The notes beneath the pieces are model-generated. The model was given only the letters and a program-made list of their open reading frames with translations. It had not been told where the DNA came from and made no database searches. A stretch of 64,000 nucleotides of DNA, taken from Rhodobiaceae bacterium (GTDB lineage Bacteria; Pseudomonadota; Alphaproteobacteria; Rhizobiales; Tepidamorphaceae). Each line of letters begins with the position of its first letter. The stretch's first letter is position 1. The translations under genes and the position numbers were made by a program. Location of the stretch: positions 248,001-312,000 of the forward strand of contig JACKJK010000004.1 in the NCBI GenBank assembly GCA_020637985.1. Reading direction: 5' to 3'. Of this stretch, positions 24,370 to 32,664 are shown in pieces.

Positions 24370-25200
24370 ATGCCCCGCAGCAACGCGCGTCAGCGCGGCC
24401 GGCCGCGCTCCTTCAACGACAACGCCAGCACCACCATAATCCAGTCGCTCGACAAGGCGCTGGCGCTGCTGCGCATCGTTGCCGGCAGTTCCGGTCTGTC
24501 GCTCACCGAGATCGCCGAGGCTGCGGGCCAGCCGCCTTCCAGCGCCTACCGCGTGCTGATCACCCTGCAGAAGCACGGCATGGTCGAATTCGACGAGGAC
24601 ATGCAGCTGTGGCACGTCGGCGTTGAATCCTTCCGCATCGGCAGTGCCTTCCTGCGCCGCACCAGCATCCTCGACCAGAGCCGCTCGGTGATGCAGGAGA
24701 TCATGATGTCGACCGGCGAGACGGCGAACCTCGCCATCGCCGACCGTGGCGAGATCGTCTTCGTCAGCCAGGTCGAGACTCACGAACCGATCCGCGCCTT
24801 CTTCCGGCCCGGCACGCGTGGACCCATCCACGCCTCCGGCATCGGCAAGGCGATGCTCGCCTACATGCCAGGTCAGCAGGTCGACAAGCTGGTTCCGGAC
24901 GAGGAACTCGCCGGCTTTACCCCGAACACCATCACCAGCCGCAAGGCGCTTCTTGGCGAACTCGAAACGATCCGCGGCTGCGGCTGGGCCGTCGATGACG
25001 AGGAACGCAATACCGGCATGCGCTGTATCGCTGCCCCGATCTTCAATGCCTTCGGCGAAGCCGTCGCCGGCATTTCGGTCTCCGGCCCCTCGGTGCGGGT
25101 CACGCCCGACCGCGACGCCGTTTTCGGCGAACGCGTGCGTCAGGCCGCAGCCGAGATAACGCGCGCGATCGGAGGTACTCCACCTGAGCTAAATCCCTGA
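24370..25200 (+). CDS. bhcR: IclR-family regulator of the beta-hydroxyaspartate cycle
   Basis: The protein has 276 residues. A winged HTH spans about residues 20-85 (LSLTEIAEAAGQPPSSAYRV), and the IclR effector domain follows (FFRPGTRGPIHASGIGKAML, a signature of the family, then MRCIAAPIFNAFGEAVAGIS). It is divergent from bhcABCD across an AT-rich region. In Paracoccus the homologue BhcR controls the cycle and responds to glyoxylate, which releases it from DNA. The start ATG at 24370 has AGAGGTAAC upstream. Confidence 0.9.
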   Translation: MPRSNARQRGRPRSFNDNASTTIIQSLDKALALLRIVAGSSGLSLTEIAEAAGQPPSSAYRVLITLQKHGMVEFDEDMQLWHVGVESFRIGSAFLRRTSILDQSRSVMQEIMMSTGETANLAIADRGEIVFVSQVETHEPIRAFFRPGTRGPIHASGIGKAMLAYMPGQQVDKLVPDEELAGFTPNTITSRKALLGELETIRGCGWAVDDEERNTGMRCIAAPIFNAFGEAVAGISVSGPSVRVTPDRDAVFGERVRQAAAEITRAIGGTPPELNP

Positions 25201-25336
25201 AATGAAAACATAAAACAATTGTTCATCCATATATTCGATAATTCGCATATGGTATATTGCGCACTTGCATGCAGTGCAGCAAAGACGCAAAACACGCGCA
25301 ATTGGACGAACACCTGACGGAACCGGAGTTTGATCG
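25201..25336 (+). promoter_or_regulatory. AT-rich promoter region before ferredoxin-NADP reductase
   Basis: The 136-base gap after bhcR is AT-rich in its first 70 bases and contains the palindrome ACAATTGT at about 25216-25223. It probably contains the promoter of the reductase gene. I cannot assign a regulator; a relation to the AT-rich bhcR region is possible but unproven. Confidence 0.4.
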
Positions 25337-26155
25337 ATGGACGCCCAAGCCCCCGCCATGCAGCAGGACACGGCAGACCTGCCCAAGGGCGTGCTCGCGC
25401 TCACCGTGACGTCTGTCACGCATTACACCGACCGGCTCTTCCATTTCGCCACCACGCGCCCGCCGAGCTTCCGCTTCCGTTCCGGCGAGTTCGTCATGAT
25501 CGGGCTTCCCGGCGGTGACAAGCCGATCTATCGCGCCTATTCGGTTGCAAGCCCGAGCTGGGGCGAGGAACTCGAGTTCTTCTCCATCAAGGTGCCCGAC
25601 GGCCCGCTGACCTCGCGCCTGCAGCACATCAAGGTCGGCGACACGGTTTGGATGCGCGAGAAGGCGACCGGCACGCTCGTCAACGACGCGCTGATCCCCG
25701 GCAAGCGGCTCTACATGTTCTCGACCGGCACGGGCATTGCCCCCTTCGCCAGCCTGATCCGCGATCCCGACACCTACGAGAAGTTCGACCAGATCATTCT
25801 TACCCACACCTGCCGCGAGGTCGCCGAACTGAAATATGGCCTCGATCTCGTGGCCTCGATCCGCGCCGACGAGATGCTCAACGAGCTGTTCGATACCTCC
25901 AAGCTCGTCCACTTCACGTCCGTTACGCGCGAGGACTATCCGCAGAAGGGCCGCATCACGGACCTGATCGAATCCGGCGAACTGTTCGACAAGCTCGGCG
26001 TGCCGCCGCTCGACCCGGAAGTCGACCGCGGCATGATCTGCGGCTCGATGGCGATGCTGAAGGACACCAAGGCATTGCTGGAAAAGGCCGGCCTGACCGA
26101 GGGCGCCAACAACAATCCCGCCCAGTTCGTCATCGAGCGCGCCTTCGTCAACTAG
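25337..26155 (+). CDS. fpr: Ferredoxin--NADP(+) reductase
   Basis: The protein has 272 residues with the FAD-binding motif RAYSVASP (about 66-73), the NADP domain with FSTGTGIAPFASL, the THTCREVAEL segment, and the C-terminal FVIERAFVN that closes the active site of bacterial FPR. It moves electrons between NADPH and ferredoxin or flavodoxin in the cytoplasm. GGAG precedes the ATG. It follows bhcR on the same strand after an AT-rich gap, so it probably has its own promoter. Its electrons may support oxidative stress defence or iron-sulfur enzymes. Confidence 0.93.
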   Translation: MDAQAPAMQQDTADLPKGVLALTVTSVTHYTDRLFHFATTRPPSFRFRSGEFVMIGLPGGDKPIYRAYSVASPSWGEELEFFSIKVPDGPLTSRLQHIKVGDTVWMREKATGTLVNDALIPGKRLYMFSTGTGIAPFASLIRDPDTYEKFDQIILTHTCREVAELKYGLDLVASIRADEMLNELFDTSKLVHFTSVTREDYPQKGRITDLIESGELFDKLGVPPLDPEVDRGMICGSMAMLKDTKALLEKAGLTEGANNNPAQFVIERAFVN

Positions 26156-26177
26156 CTCCAGGCAACCGCACCGGCTT

Positions 26178-27341
26178 TCAGCCGATCACCGGCAATTCGG
26201 CCGTTGCGCGCCGGGTGAGCCATTGCGCACCATTCTCACGCACCACGATGTTTTCCTCGTGCACCTGCATGCATCCCGGCGCGATTTCCAGGCCGGGTTC
26301 CAGCGTCAGCACCATGCCGGGCTCCAGCACCGTATCGTCATCCTCGATCAGCGAGGGCCATTCGGTCAGCCGCATGCCGAGCCCGTGGCCGAGCCGTCCA
26401 CCCTCCCCGGCGTCACCCGCTGTCGAGATGACGTCCTGCATGGCGCGCCAGACATCGGCGGCCGTCGCACCCGGTTTCGCCGCCGCGAAACCCGCGTCCG
26501 TCGCCGCGTAGAGGACTTCGTAGCCCCGCCGCGCCGCGTCGTCCGCGTGGGCAATCGCGTAGTTGCGGTCGAAATCGCAGAAGTAGCCGTCGAATACCGC
26601 CCCGGTGTCGAGCATCAGCACGTCGCCCGCCTTGAGCGGATCGCCGCACGCCGGCGAGATGACGTCGCCATAGCCGCCCGGCCCCGCGCCGCCCGCGACA
26701 TAGGGCACCCAGTCCGCGCCGCCGCCGAGCAGCGCCGCCTGGAAATCGCGGAAGACGGCGTCCAGCGCCTTGCCAGATCGCGCGATTGCATCCATTGCCT
26801 CGAACACGCCGCTGGCCACCTGGCAAGCGTGCGCGATCTTGGCGATCTCCGCCTCCGACTTGACCTGCTGCTGGGTGCGCACGATCGCCGTTGCATCCTC
26901 GAAGAGTACATCGGGCAGCATCCGTTGCAGGCGGAAGAAATCGCCGAGCGGCATGCGCAGGTGCGTCTCGTGACCCATCGGCACGCCGATGCGCGCCTTG
27001 TCGCCCGACAGTTCGCGCAAGGTTTCGGCAAGCAGCGAGACGCCGTCGTCCTTCAGGTCCGGCGCCCGCCAGGTGCGGATGTCGTCGATCCACGTCCTGC
27101 CCATCAGCTCCGCGCCGATGCCGGGAATGACCGCGACGGGCTTGCCCATGCGGGGCAGTATCAGGAACCACGGCCGCGTCGGACTCTCCCAGAACCGCGT
27201 CAGGTAGCCGGTGAAGTAGCGCACCTCCGGCTCTGTGGTGAACAGCAGCGCGTCGAAACCGGCTTCGCCCATCAATGCTTGCGCGCGTGCGGTCCGTGCC
27301 GCGAATTCCGATTGCGCGAAACCGCGCGCCGGCGCGCTCAT
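26178..27341 (-). CDS. M24-family Xaa-Pro peptidase-like hydrolase
   Basis: The protein has 387 residues from the ATG at 27341, which overlaps the stop of the upstream lyase gene by four bases (ATGA). It has a creatinase-type N-terminal domain (about 1-150) and the pita-bread catalytic domain with the metal ligands Asp in MLDTGAVFD, Asp in FCDFDRNY, His in GRLGHGLGM, Glu in LTLEPGLE and Glu in MQVHEENIV. An intact two-metal site favours a true peptidase or prolidase over ectoine hydrolase (DoeA/EutD), a close relative. Coupling to a PLP lyase suggests it releases an amino acid for that enzyme. Confidence 0.82.
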   Translation of the reverse strand: MSAPARGFAQSEFAARTARAQALMGEAGFDALLFTTEPEVRYFTGYLTRFWESPTRPWFLILPRMGKPVAVIPGIGAELMGRTWIDDIRTWRAPDLKDDGVSLLAETLRELSGDKARIGVPMGHETHLRMPLGDFFRLQRMLPDVLFEDATAIVRTQQQVKSEAEIAKIAHACQVASGVFEAMDAIARSGKALDAVFRDFQAALLGGGADWVPYVAGGAGPGGYGDVISPACGDPLKAGDVLMLDTGAVFDGYFCDFDRNYAIAHADDAARRGYEVLYAATDAGFAAAKPGATAADVWRAMQDVISTAGDAGEGGRLGHGLGMRLTEWPSLIEDDDTVLEPGMVLTLEPGLEIAPGCMQVHEENIVVRENGAQWLTRRATAELPVIG

Positions 27342-28435
27342 GTTTCCGGCCCCTCGCTGAGATAGGCGAACACCCGCGACGCCACGTTTAGCCCCAGTTG
27401 CCCGCGTCCGGCTTCGTCCAGCGCCAGCAGGCAGGCGAGCCCCGCTCCTCCCGATGGCGTCGTCGCCAAGCCGGCCTCGGCAAGCACCGGCATCGCCTCC
27501 TGCGCCTCCGCCTCGCTGATCGTTGCGAACCAGTCGGCGTCGCGCGACAGCGCGGCCAGCGCCAGCAGCGACGGCTCCTTGCAGTCGAGGCGGCCCATGC
27601 ACGACACTGGGCCGTCGCCGCGCGCCATGCGGCCGGCGGCGATGCTGGCCTGCAGAGCGGGCGCAGCTTCCGGCTCGACGACGATGATGGTTGGATCATC
27701 GCCCCACACCTTGCGCGCGAAGGCGGCCGCCGCCGCGGCAAGCCCGCCGACACCGGCCTGCAGGAAGATATGGCTGGGAGCCGCGCCGAGGCCTGCAATC
27801 TGCTCCGCCGCCTCGGCGGCCATCGCCAGGTAACCCTCCATCACCCGGTAGGGGATTTCCGTGTAGCCGGGCCAGGAACTGTCCGACAGCAGGATCCAGC
27901 CGTTGTCCCTCCCCGCGTCCATCGCAGCCGCCAAGCTGGCCTCGTAGTCGGAGCCGGCACGCACCACCTCCGCGCCCTTGGCACGCAGACGCTCCGCAAA
28001 GATCTCCGGCACCGTGTCGGCGAGGTAGATCACCGCGCGCGCGCCGAACACCCGCGCGCCTGCGGCCACCGACAATCCGTGGTTGCCCGCGCTCGCGGCG
28101 ACGTAGGTGACGCCGTCAAGCGCCTGCCCCATGTCGGCGGCCTCGCGCGCTGCGGCCTCGCGCGCGATGACGTAGGCCGCCCCCAGCGCCTTGAAGCTGC
28201 CGAGCCCCATGCGCCCGCGCTCGTCCTTGACGAGAACGCCCGCGACTCCGGCGCAGCGGGCAAGCTCCGGACTGTCGCGCAGCGGCGTCTCGTGCGCCTT
28301 CGGGCACCGCTCGAGCAGCGCGCGCACCGCATCGGCATCGGTGCTGATCTGGCGCCGGTCCTCGCCGGCGGAAACATCGAACCCGCTGCGCGAGGCGTGC
28401 CCGCCGCCACGAAAGGAATTTGCCGACAACTTCAT
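27338..28435 (-). CDS. Diaminopropionate ammonia-lyase-like PLP enzyme
   Basis: I start at the ATG at 28435 (MKLSANSFRGGG, 365 residues). This is a fold type II PLP enzyme with the Schiff-base lysine at about 82 (GLGSFKALGAAYV), the SAGNHG substrate loop and GVGGLAAAAAAF. The sequence is nearest to the diaminopropionate ammonia-lyase (DpaL) group, but it is shorter than the usual 400 residues. It might instead act on threonine or another hydroxyamino acid. It overlaps the M24 peptidase by ATGA, so the two are one translational unit. Gap 28436-28649 to galE holds the divergent promoters. Confidence 0.75.
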   Translation of the reverse strand: MKLSANSFRGGGHASRSGFDVSAGEDRRQISTDADAVRALLERCPKAHETPLRDSPELARCAGVAGVLVKDERGRMGLGSFKALGAAYVIAREAAAREAADMGQALDGVTYVAASAGNHGLSVAAGARVFGARAVIYLADTVPEIFAERLRAKGAEVVRAGSDYEASLAAAMDAGRDNGWILLSDSSWPGYTEIPYRVMEGYLAMAAEAAEQIAGLGAAPSHIFLQAGVGGLAAAAAAFARKVWGDDPTIIVVEPEAAPALQASIAAGRMARGDGPVSCMGRLDCKEPSLLALAALSRDADWFATISEAEAQEAMPVLAEAGLATTPSGGAGLACLLALDEAGRGQLGLNVASRVFAYLSEGPET

Positions 28436-28649
28436 TGCGCATCTCCCTTGCCTGCCCGTGGCTGTCCCGCTACCAACATCGCCATTCCGCCTCTGCCTGT
28501 TTCGCCGCAGCGTATCTGTCTCGCGCGCGACGCTTTGTGCCTGCGGCGCTTCATGCCCGAGGCATTTCGTGTCCATCTTGGGCCAGGGCGACATCGACCG
28601 GCAAGCGCCAAGGGACCAGTTGCGCCGACATGACCACAACGCGTAGCCC

Positions 28650-29657
28650 ATGAAACCGATACTCGTCACCGGTGGCGCCGGCTACATCGGGTCGCATGTC
28701 TGCAAGGCGCTGGCTCTGGCGGGCTACCTGCCGGTCGCCTTCGACAGCCTGGAAATGGGCCATGCGTGGGCCGTGCGGTGGGGGCCGCTGGAACGCGGCA
28801 ACATCCTCGACCGCGCCCGCCTCGACGCGGCCTTCGCCGCCCATCGTCCGCACGCCGTTGTCCATTGCGCGGCTTACGCCTACGTCGCCGAATCGGTCGC
28901 CGACCCCGGCCGCTACATCCGCAACAATGTCGCCGGTACGCTGACCCTGCTGGAAGCGATGCGCGACAACGGTGTCCCGGACCTGGTCTTTTCCAGTTCC
29001 TGCGCCACCTATGGCGAACCGCAGACGGTGCCGATCCCCGAAAGCGCGCCGCAGAACCCGGTCAATCCCTATGGCCGCTCCAAGCTGATGTCGGAGCAGA
29101 TGTTTCCCGCCTTCGCCGCCGTGCATGGCCTGCGATGGGCATCGCTGCGCTACTTCAACGCCGCCGGCGCCGATCCGCAGGGCGAGATCGGCGAGGAGCA
29201 CGATCCCGAGACGCACCTGCTGCCGCTGGTCCTCGATGCCGCGTCCGGCAGGCGACCAGCCATCACCGTTTTCGGCACCGATCACGCCACGCCCGACGGC
29301 ACCTGCGTCCGCGACTACGTCCACGTCGCCGACCTCGCCTCGGCGCATGTCGCAGCGCTCGGCGCGCTGGCCGCACAAGGTACGCTCGGCGCCTTCAACC
29401 TCGGCAACGAGACCGGCCATTCGGTGCGCCAGGTCATCGACACGGTGAGTGCCGTCACCGGGCGGGATGTCCCGGTCGTGCTCGGCGAACGGCGTCAGGG
29501 CGACCCGCCGGTGCTGATTGCCGATTCAACCCGCGCCCGCAACGAGCTTGCCTGGAGGCCACGGTTCCCCGAACTCGCGGACATGGTGCGCACCGCCTGG
29601 GCGTGGCACCGGCGGTATGGTTCTGGCACGGCTGGGAATTGTGAGGAACTGAAATGA
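28650..29657 (+). CDS. galE: UDP-glucose 4-epimerase
   Basis: The protein has 335 residues, normal for GalE. The NAD-binding GGAGYIGS lies at about 8-15, the catalytic Tyr-Lys pair is in NPYGRSK (about 150), and the RYFNAAGADP segment and DYVHVADLA are typical of GalE. It interconverts UDP-glucose and UDP-galactose for surface polysaccharide. The stop codon overlaps the start of the next gene (ATGA), suggesting that the following secreted protein is co-expressed. Confidence 0.92.
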   Translation: MKPILVTGGAGYIGSHVCKALALAGYLPVAFDSLEMGHAWAVRWGPLERGNILDRARLDAAFAAHRPHAVVHCAAYAYVAESVADPGRYIRNNVAGTLTLLEAMRDNGVPDLVFSSSCATYGEPQTVPIPESAPQNPVNPYGRSKLMSEQMFPAFAAVHGLRWASLRYFNAAGADPQGEIGEEHDPETHLLPLVLDAASGRRPAITVFGTDHATPDGTCVRDYVHVADLASAHVAALGALAAQGTLGAFNLGNETGHSVRQVIDTVSAVTGRDVPVVLGERRQGDPPVLIADSTRARNELAWRPRFPELADMVRTAWAWHRRYGSGTAGNCEELK

Positions 29658-31033
29658 GAATTCCGGCAATTCTTGCAGCAACGCTATCCCTTGCGCTCGC
29701 CGGTTCGGTGATGGCTGCGGATCATGCTAACGAGTTTGCGATATCGCAGAATATAAGATACCCGGACGATTCCAACATCGTCGGCGGTATCGTGAGCCTT
29801 GTCGATCCCGTCTGTTCCTCGGACTCAAATCGGCGAAAAATCAAATTCGTCGTCGACTACCTCTCGCTCACCACGGCCAGGTCGGAAAAATCTTCGTGGG
29901 ATGTCGCAAGTGCCGTCCAGAAGCTTTCGGACTACGGCTGGCCCGGAAAATACTTCTGCCCGCTCATATCTGACGGATTTTCTGGCGAATACGAGACGCG
30001 TTTCAAAGGCGAAGTTGTCGGTCACGGGAGGTTCAGAGGGTCACACTGGGGCATAGAAGACATAGTCTGGAAACCGGTTGCCAATCCGCCGGAAAATTCA
30101 GAAACCGGCAAACTGCTGGATCGGCTCTACAGCTACGAATTTTCCGTCCCGGATCCACAGTATGGAAGCCCCGACCGGACGAGCTTCGAAATCGGGAAAG
30201 TCGCGCCGTTTGTGCTCTCGATCATCGAGCAGGCCGAGCCCGACGAAAAGCCGCAATTGTACTACATGTTGGCACGGTTCCACCGGTACAAATTCGAACC
30301 GGATGAGGAACAGAAGGCATATATCGAGGCCAACCGGCTTGAGGACGATTACGCCGGCCCTGACGGCGAGAAATATCTGCGGATGGCGTCCGAGCTGGGC
30401 CACCCCATTGCGACGGTCAGGCTGGCGCGTTCGCTGGGCCAATACCACCTGACCGAGCAGGCTTTCTTCCGGGCGTCCGAAGGGCAGTCGCCGATCATCA
30501 CCGAAGACGTGCGGGACCGGTTCGAGGCGGTCGCTTCCCTGATCGATCTCGGTATGGCGCAGCGCTCCGCCTACATGCATTCGCTCAACAGGGCGCTCGT
30601 CACTCAGGCGGGTATCGATGTCCGTTCGGGCGGCCTCGGGCCAAGGGATACACCGGGCATTTACGCAGTCGAGTTCGCGCTCAATGAAAGGCTGCGAGAA
30701 GCAGCGGGGCCAGTAGGCCTCGCAATCTCCCCAGCCGTTCGGCTTGATCCTGGTATGATATCATCCTGCGACGAAGACTGGTGCTACGTCGCAGGCATCG
30801 GGAAAATGAGGTTTTCGGTGAAGACGCCGCCGCAATGCGGCTCGCCATCCGGCAATCAGGTCGAGTGCGATTATTCGACGCTGCTGGTAATCGATTCCAC
30901 CATCAACCTGAACTTCTCCGGCTACTACGATCTCCTCAACATGCACAACGTCGCTGGTGGTTTGCGGTGCCGTGGCACCTTCGAACGCGATGGAGATCGA
31001 TGGCACCTGACCAGCGGGGTTGCGTGTAGGTAG
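29654..31033 (+). CDS. Secreted protein of unknown family, lower GC
   Basis: The protein has 459 residues with a Sec signal peptide (RIPAILAATLSLALAGSVMA, cleaved at about 21). The mature part is mostly soluble. The middle, about 215-275, has repeated helical hairpins of the kind seen in Sel1/TPR proteins (EEQKAYIEANRLEDDYAG, then KYLRMASELGHPIATVRLAR). The C-terminal 90 residues hold six cysteines, probably disulfide-bonded, around CDEDWCYVAG and GLRCRGTF. Base composition is lower in GC and codon use is less biased than in neighbours, which suggests transfer or relaxed selection. It overlaps galE by ATGA. I do not recognise it. Confidence 0.6.
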   Translation: MRIPAILAATLSLALAGSVMAADHANEFAISQNIRYPDDSNIVGGIVSLVDPVCSSDSNRRKIKFVVDYLSLTTARSEKSSWDVASAVQKLSDYGWPGKYFCPLISDGFSGEYETRFKGEVVGHGRFRGSHWGIEDIVWKPVANPPENSETGKLLDRLYSYEFSVPDPQYGSPDRTSFEIGKVAPFVLSIIEQAEPDEKPQLYYMLARFHRYKFEPDEEQKAYIEANRLEDDYAGPDGEKYLRMASELGHPIATVRLARSLGQYHLTEQAFFRASEGQSPIITEDVRDRFEAVASLIDLGMAQRSAYMHSLNRALVTQAGIDVRSGGLGPRDTPGIYAVEFALNERLREAAGPVGLAISPAVRLDPGMISSCDEDWCYVAGIGKMRFSVKTPPQCGSPSGNQVECDYSTLLVIDSTINLNFSGYYDLLNMHNVAGGLRCRGTFERDGDRWHLTSGVACR

Positions 31034-31057
31034 TGCCCGCAAGCATGGCGCTCAGAA

Positions 31058-31660
31058 ATGAACGGACGCAAGACCGACCTCGAATTGCGCGCCGGCCTGC
31101 CGGATCACCTGCGTGAGCTTGCCCGGCTTTTCCCGCGCGAGGGCTGGTCAGCGCATGCCAACTTCGGCCCGCTGACGCAGTTCTGGCTTGAGCGCCACGC
31201 CGTGTTCCGCAAGCTGATGGCGCAGCTGCATGCGGATGCCCACGCATGCGCCGACCGCGAAATCGACCCCATTCGATACGCCCCGCGCCTGTCGCGGTTC
31301 GGCGGCCTGTTCGTCGGCCAGTTGCATGAACATCACCACGTCGAGGACGATCACTACTTTCCGATACTGGCTGCCCGCGAACGCGCCCTGCAACGCGGCT
31401 TCGACCTGCTCGACGCAGACCACCACGCGATTGCCGGGACCCTCGACGCCTTCACCCGCGACGCCAACGCCGTGCTGACTTCGGCTGGCGCGCCGGCCAC
31501 GCAAGGCACCCTGCCCGACGAGGCCGCGCTGGCCGGGCAGGCAGCCCGCTTCGCCGAGACGCTCGAACGCTTCGACCGCCTCCTCGTGCGCCACTTGGAA
31601 GACGAGGAGGAGATCATCGTGCCGGTGTTGCTGAAGCATGGCGAGGACGGGTTCTACTAG
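31058..31660 (+). CDS. Hemerythrin-like (HHE domain) protein
   Basis: The protein has 200 residues. Histidines and carboxylates spaced as in a four-helix HHE fold are visible: WLERHAVF, then QLHEHHHVEDDHYFP, DADHHAIAG and HLEDEEEIIV. These would bind a di-iron centre. The family includes oxygen, nitric oxide and iron sensors or stores. The N-terminal segment up to 30 is variable. It lies downstream of the secreted protein with a 24-base gap and is convergent with cytochrome b561. Confidence 0.82.
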   Translation: MNGRKTDLELRAGLPDHLRELARLFPREGWSAHANFGPLTQFWLERHAVFRKLMAQLHADAHACADREIDPIRYAPRLSRFGGLFVGQLHEHHHVEDDHYFPILAARERALQRGFDLLDADHHAIAGTLDAFTRDANAVLTSAGAPATQGTLPDEAALAGQAARFAETLERFDRLLVRHLEDEEEIIVPVLLKHGEDGFY

Positions 31661-31700
31661 GCAATTGCCGGTGCAACTGTCCGCACAGGGGCCGCGCCCA

Positions 31701-32207
31701 TCAGGGCCGCGGCCTGCAGGGCTGCGCTCTTTTCATGCGCGCCAGCACGTCTGTCTTCAGCACGAACTGGTGATACAGCGCCGCGGCCACGTGCAGCGCG
31801 ACCAGCGCCAGCAGCGGCAGCTTGAAGAACTCGTGCACTTCGCCGGCAAACCCGATCCCGCCGAACCACGCCGCCGCGCCGGTCACCGGCAGCACGATCA
31901 TCAGCGCGTAGAAGGTCCAGTGGACGATGTTCGCCGCCATCTTCAGCGACGGATGCTCCTCTTTCGGCGGCGGCGGCGCGCCCCGCTTGAGCCGGATCGC
32001 CAGCCGCCAGGCGGCTAGCGCGAGTATCAGCAGCCCGCCCCAGACATGCGCGGCAACGAGCGGATCGAACTCGGGCACGCCGCCCCGGCGCACGGCCCGC
32101 CAGGCGCTGACCATCGATTCGTGGAAGACGAACTGCGTGCCGATGATTGCGGCGACGATCCAGTGCAGGGCGATCTGCGTTCGCGAATATCCGGCGGGTT
32201 TCGACAT
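31701..32207 (-). CDS. Cytochrome b561
   Basis: The protein has 168 residues and four predicted membrane helices. Conserved heme-ligand histidines are in QIALHWIVAAI (about 15), AAHVWGGL (about 54), NIVHWTFYALM (about 96) and ALHVAAALYHQF (about 143), the di-heme b561 pattern of the YceJ/CybB type. It should carry electrons between ubiquinol and another redox partner at the inner membrane. The last 15 residues are basic and proline-rich. It stands alone. Confidence 0.88.
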   Translation of the reverse strand: MSKPAGYSRTQIALHWIVAAIIGTQFVFHESMVSAWRAVRRGGVPEFDPLVAAHVWGGLLILALAAWRLAIRLKRGAPPPPKEEHPSLKMAANIVHWTFYALMIVLPVTGAAAWFGGIGFAGEVHEFFKLPLLALVALHVAAALYHQFVLKTDVLARMKRAQPCRPRP

Positions 32208-32403
32208 GGCGCGTGGTCTCCGGTGTGGTGGAAGCTATGGCTTATACGCGCCCGATGACAGCAACCTTACGCGGCAAGCGCGTTTACGCCCCCGATCCGA
32301 TCGCGCGCTCGCGGAACCGCCGCACAACCCGGTGCCGGCAACGCGACTGCCGCAATGCGCGCATGAAAAGGACGTGCAAGAAAAGGACAAGCCACCGAGT
32401 GGC

Positions 32404-32480
32404 TGGTAGCGGAGGAGGGACTCGAACCCCCGACACGCGGATTATGATTCCGCTGCTCTAACCAACTGAGCTACTCCGCC
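32404..32480 (-). tRNA. tRNA-Met (anticodon CAT)
   Basis: The minus-strand sequence folds into a complete cloverleaf of 77 bases including an encoded CCA. The acceptor stem has GGCGGAG pairing with CTCCGCT (first pair G-U). The D loop has AGTTGGTTAGA, the anticodon arm GCGGA-ATCATAA-TCCGC carries CAT, and the T arm has GGGGG-TTCGAGT-CCCTC. It is an elongator tRNA-Met; a lysidine-modified tRNA-Ile with the same anticodon is the alternative, and TilS-type identity elements cannot be judged by eye. It lies between cytochrome b561 and mnmA. Confidence 0.92.
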
Positions 32481-32664
32481 CCAAGGGCATCGCCATCTGC
32501 GATGGCGGGATCGCCGCACGGCAGCAAGCCATGCGAAGCGCGGCGATATAGGCAAGCGCCGATGAAGCTGTCAAGCAAGCGTGCCCGGGCACTGCGTCCT
32601 TGCGACATGATCGCGCGCCCGGCGCCGCCTGCTGATGTCCGAGCGGACGCGCGTGCAAGACGCT

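Noticed and set aside
26178..28435. Ectoine degradation genes (doeA/eutB-like)
   Set aside because: The hydrolase keeps all five metal ligands, and no partner doe or eut gene is nearby. An M24 peptidase with a DpaL-like lyase fits better.
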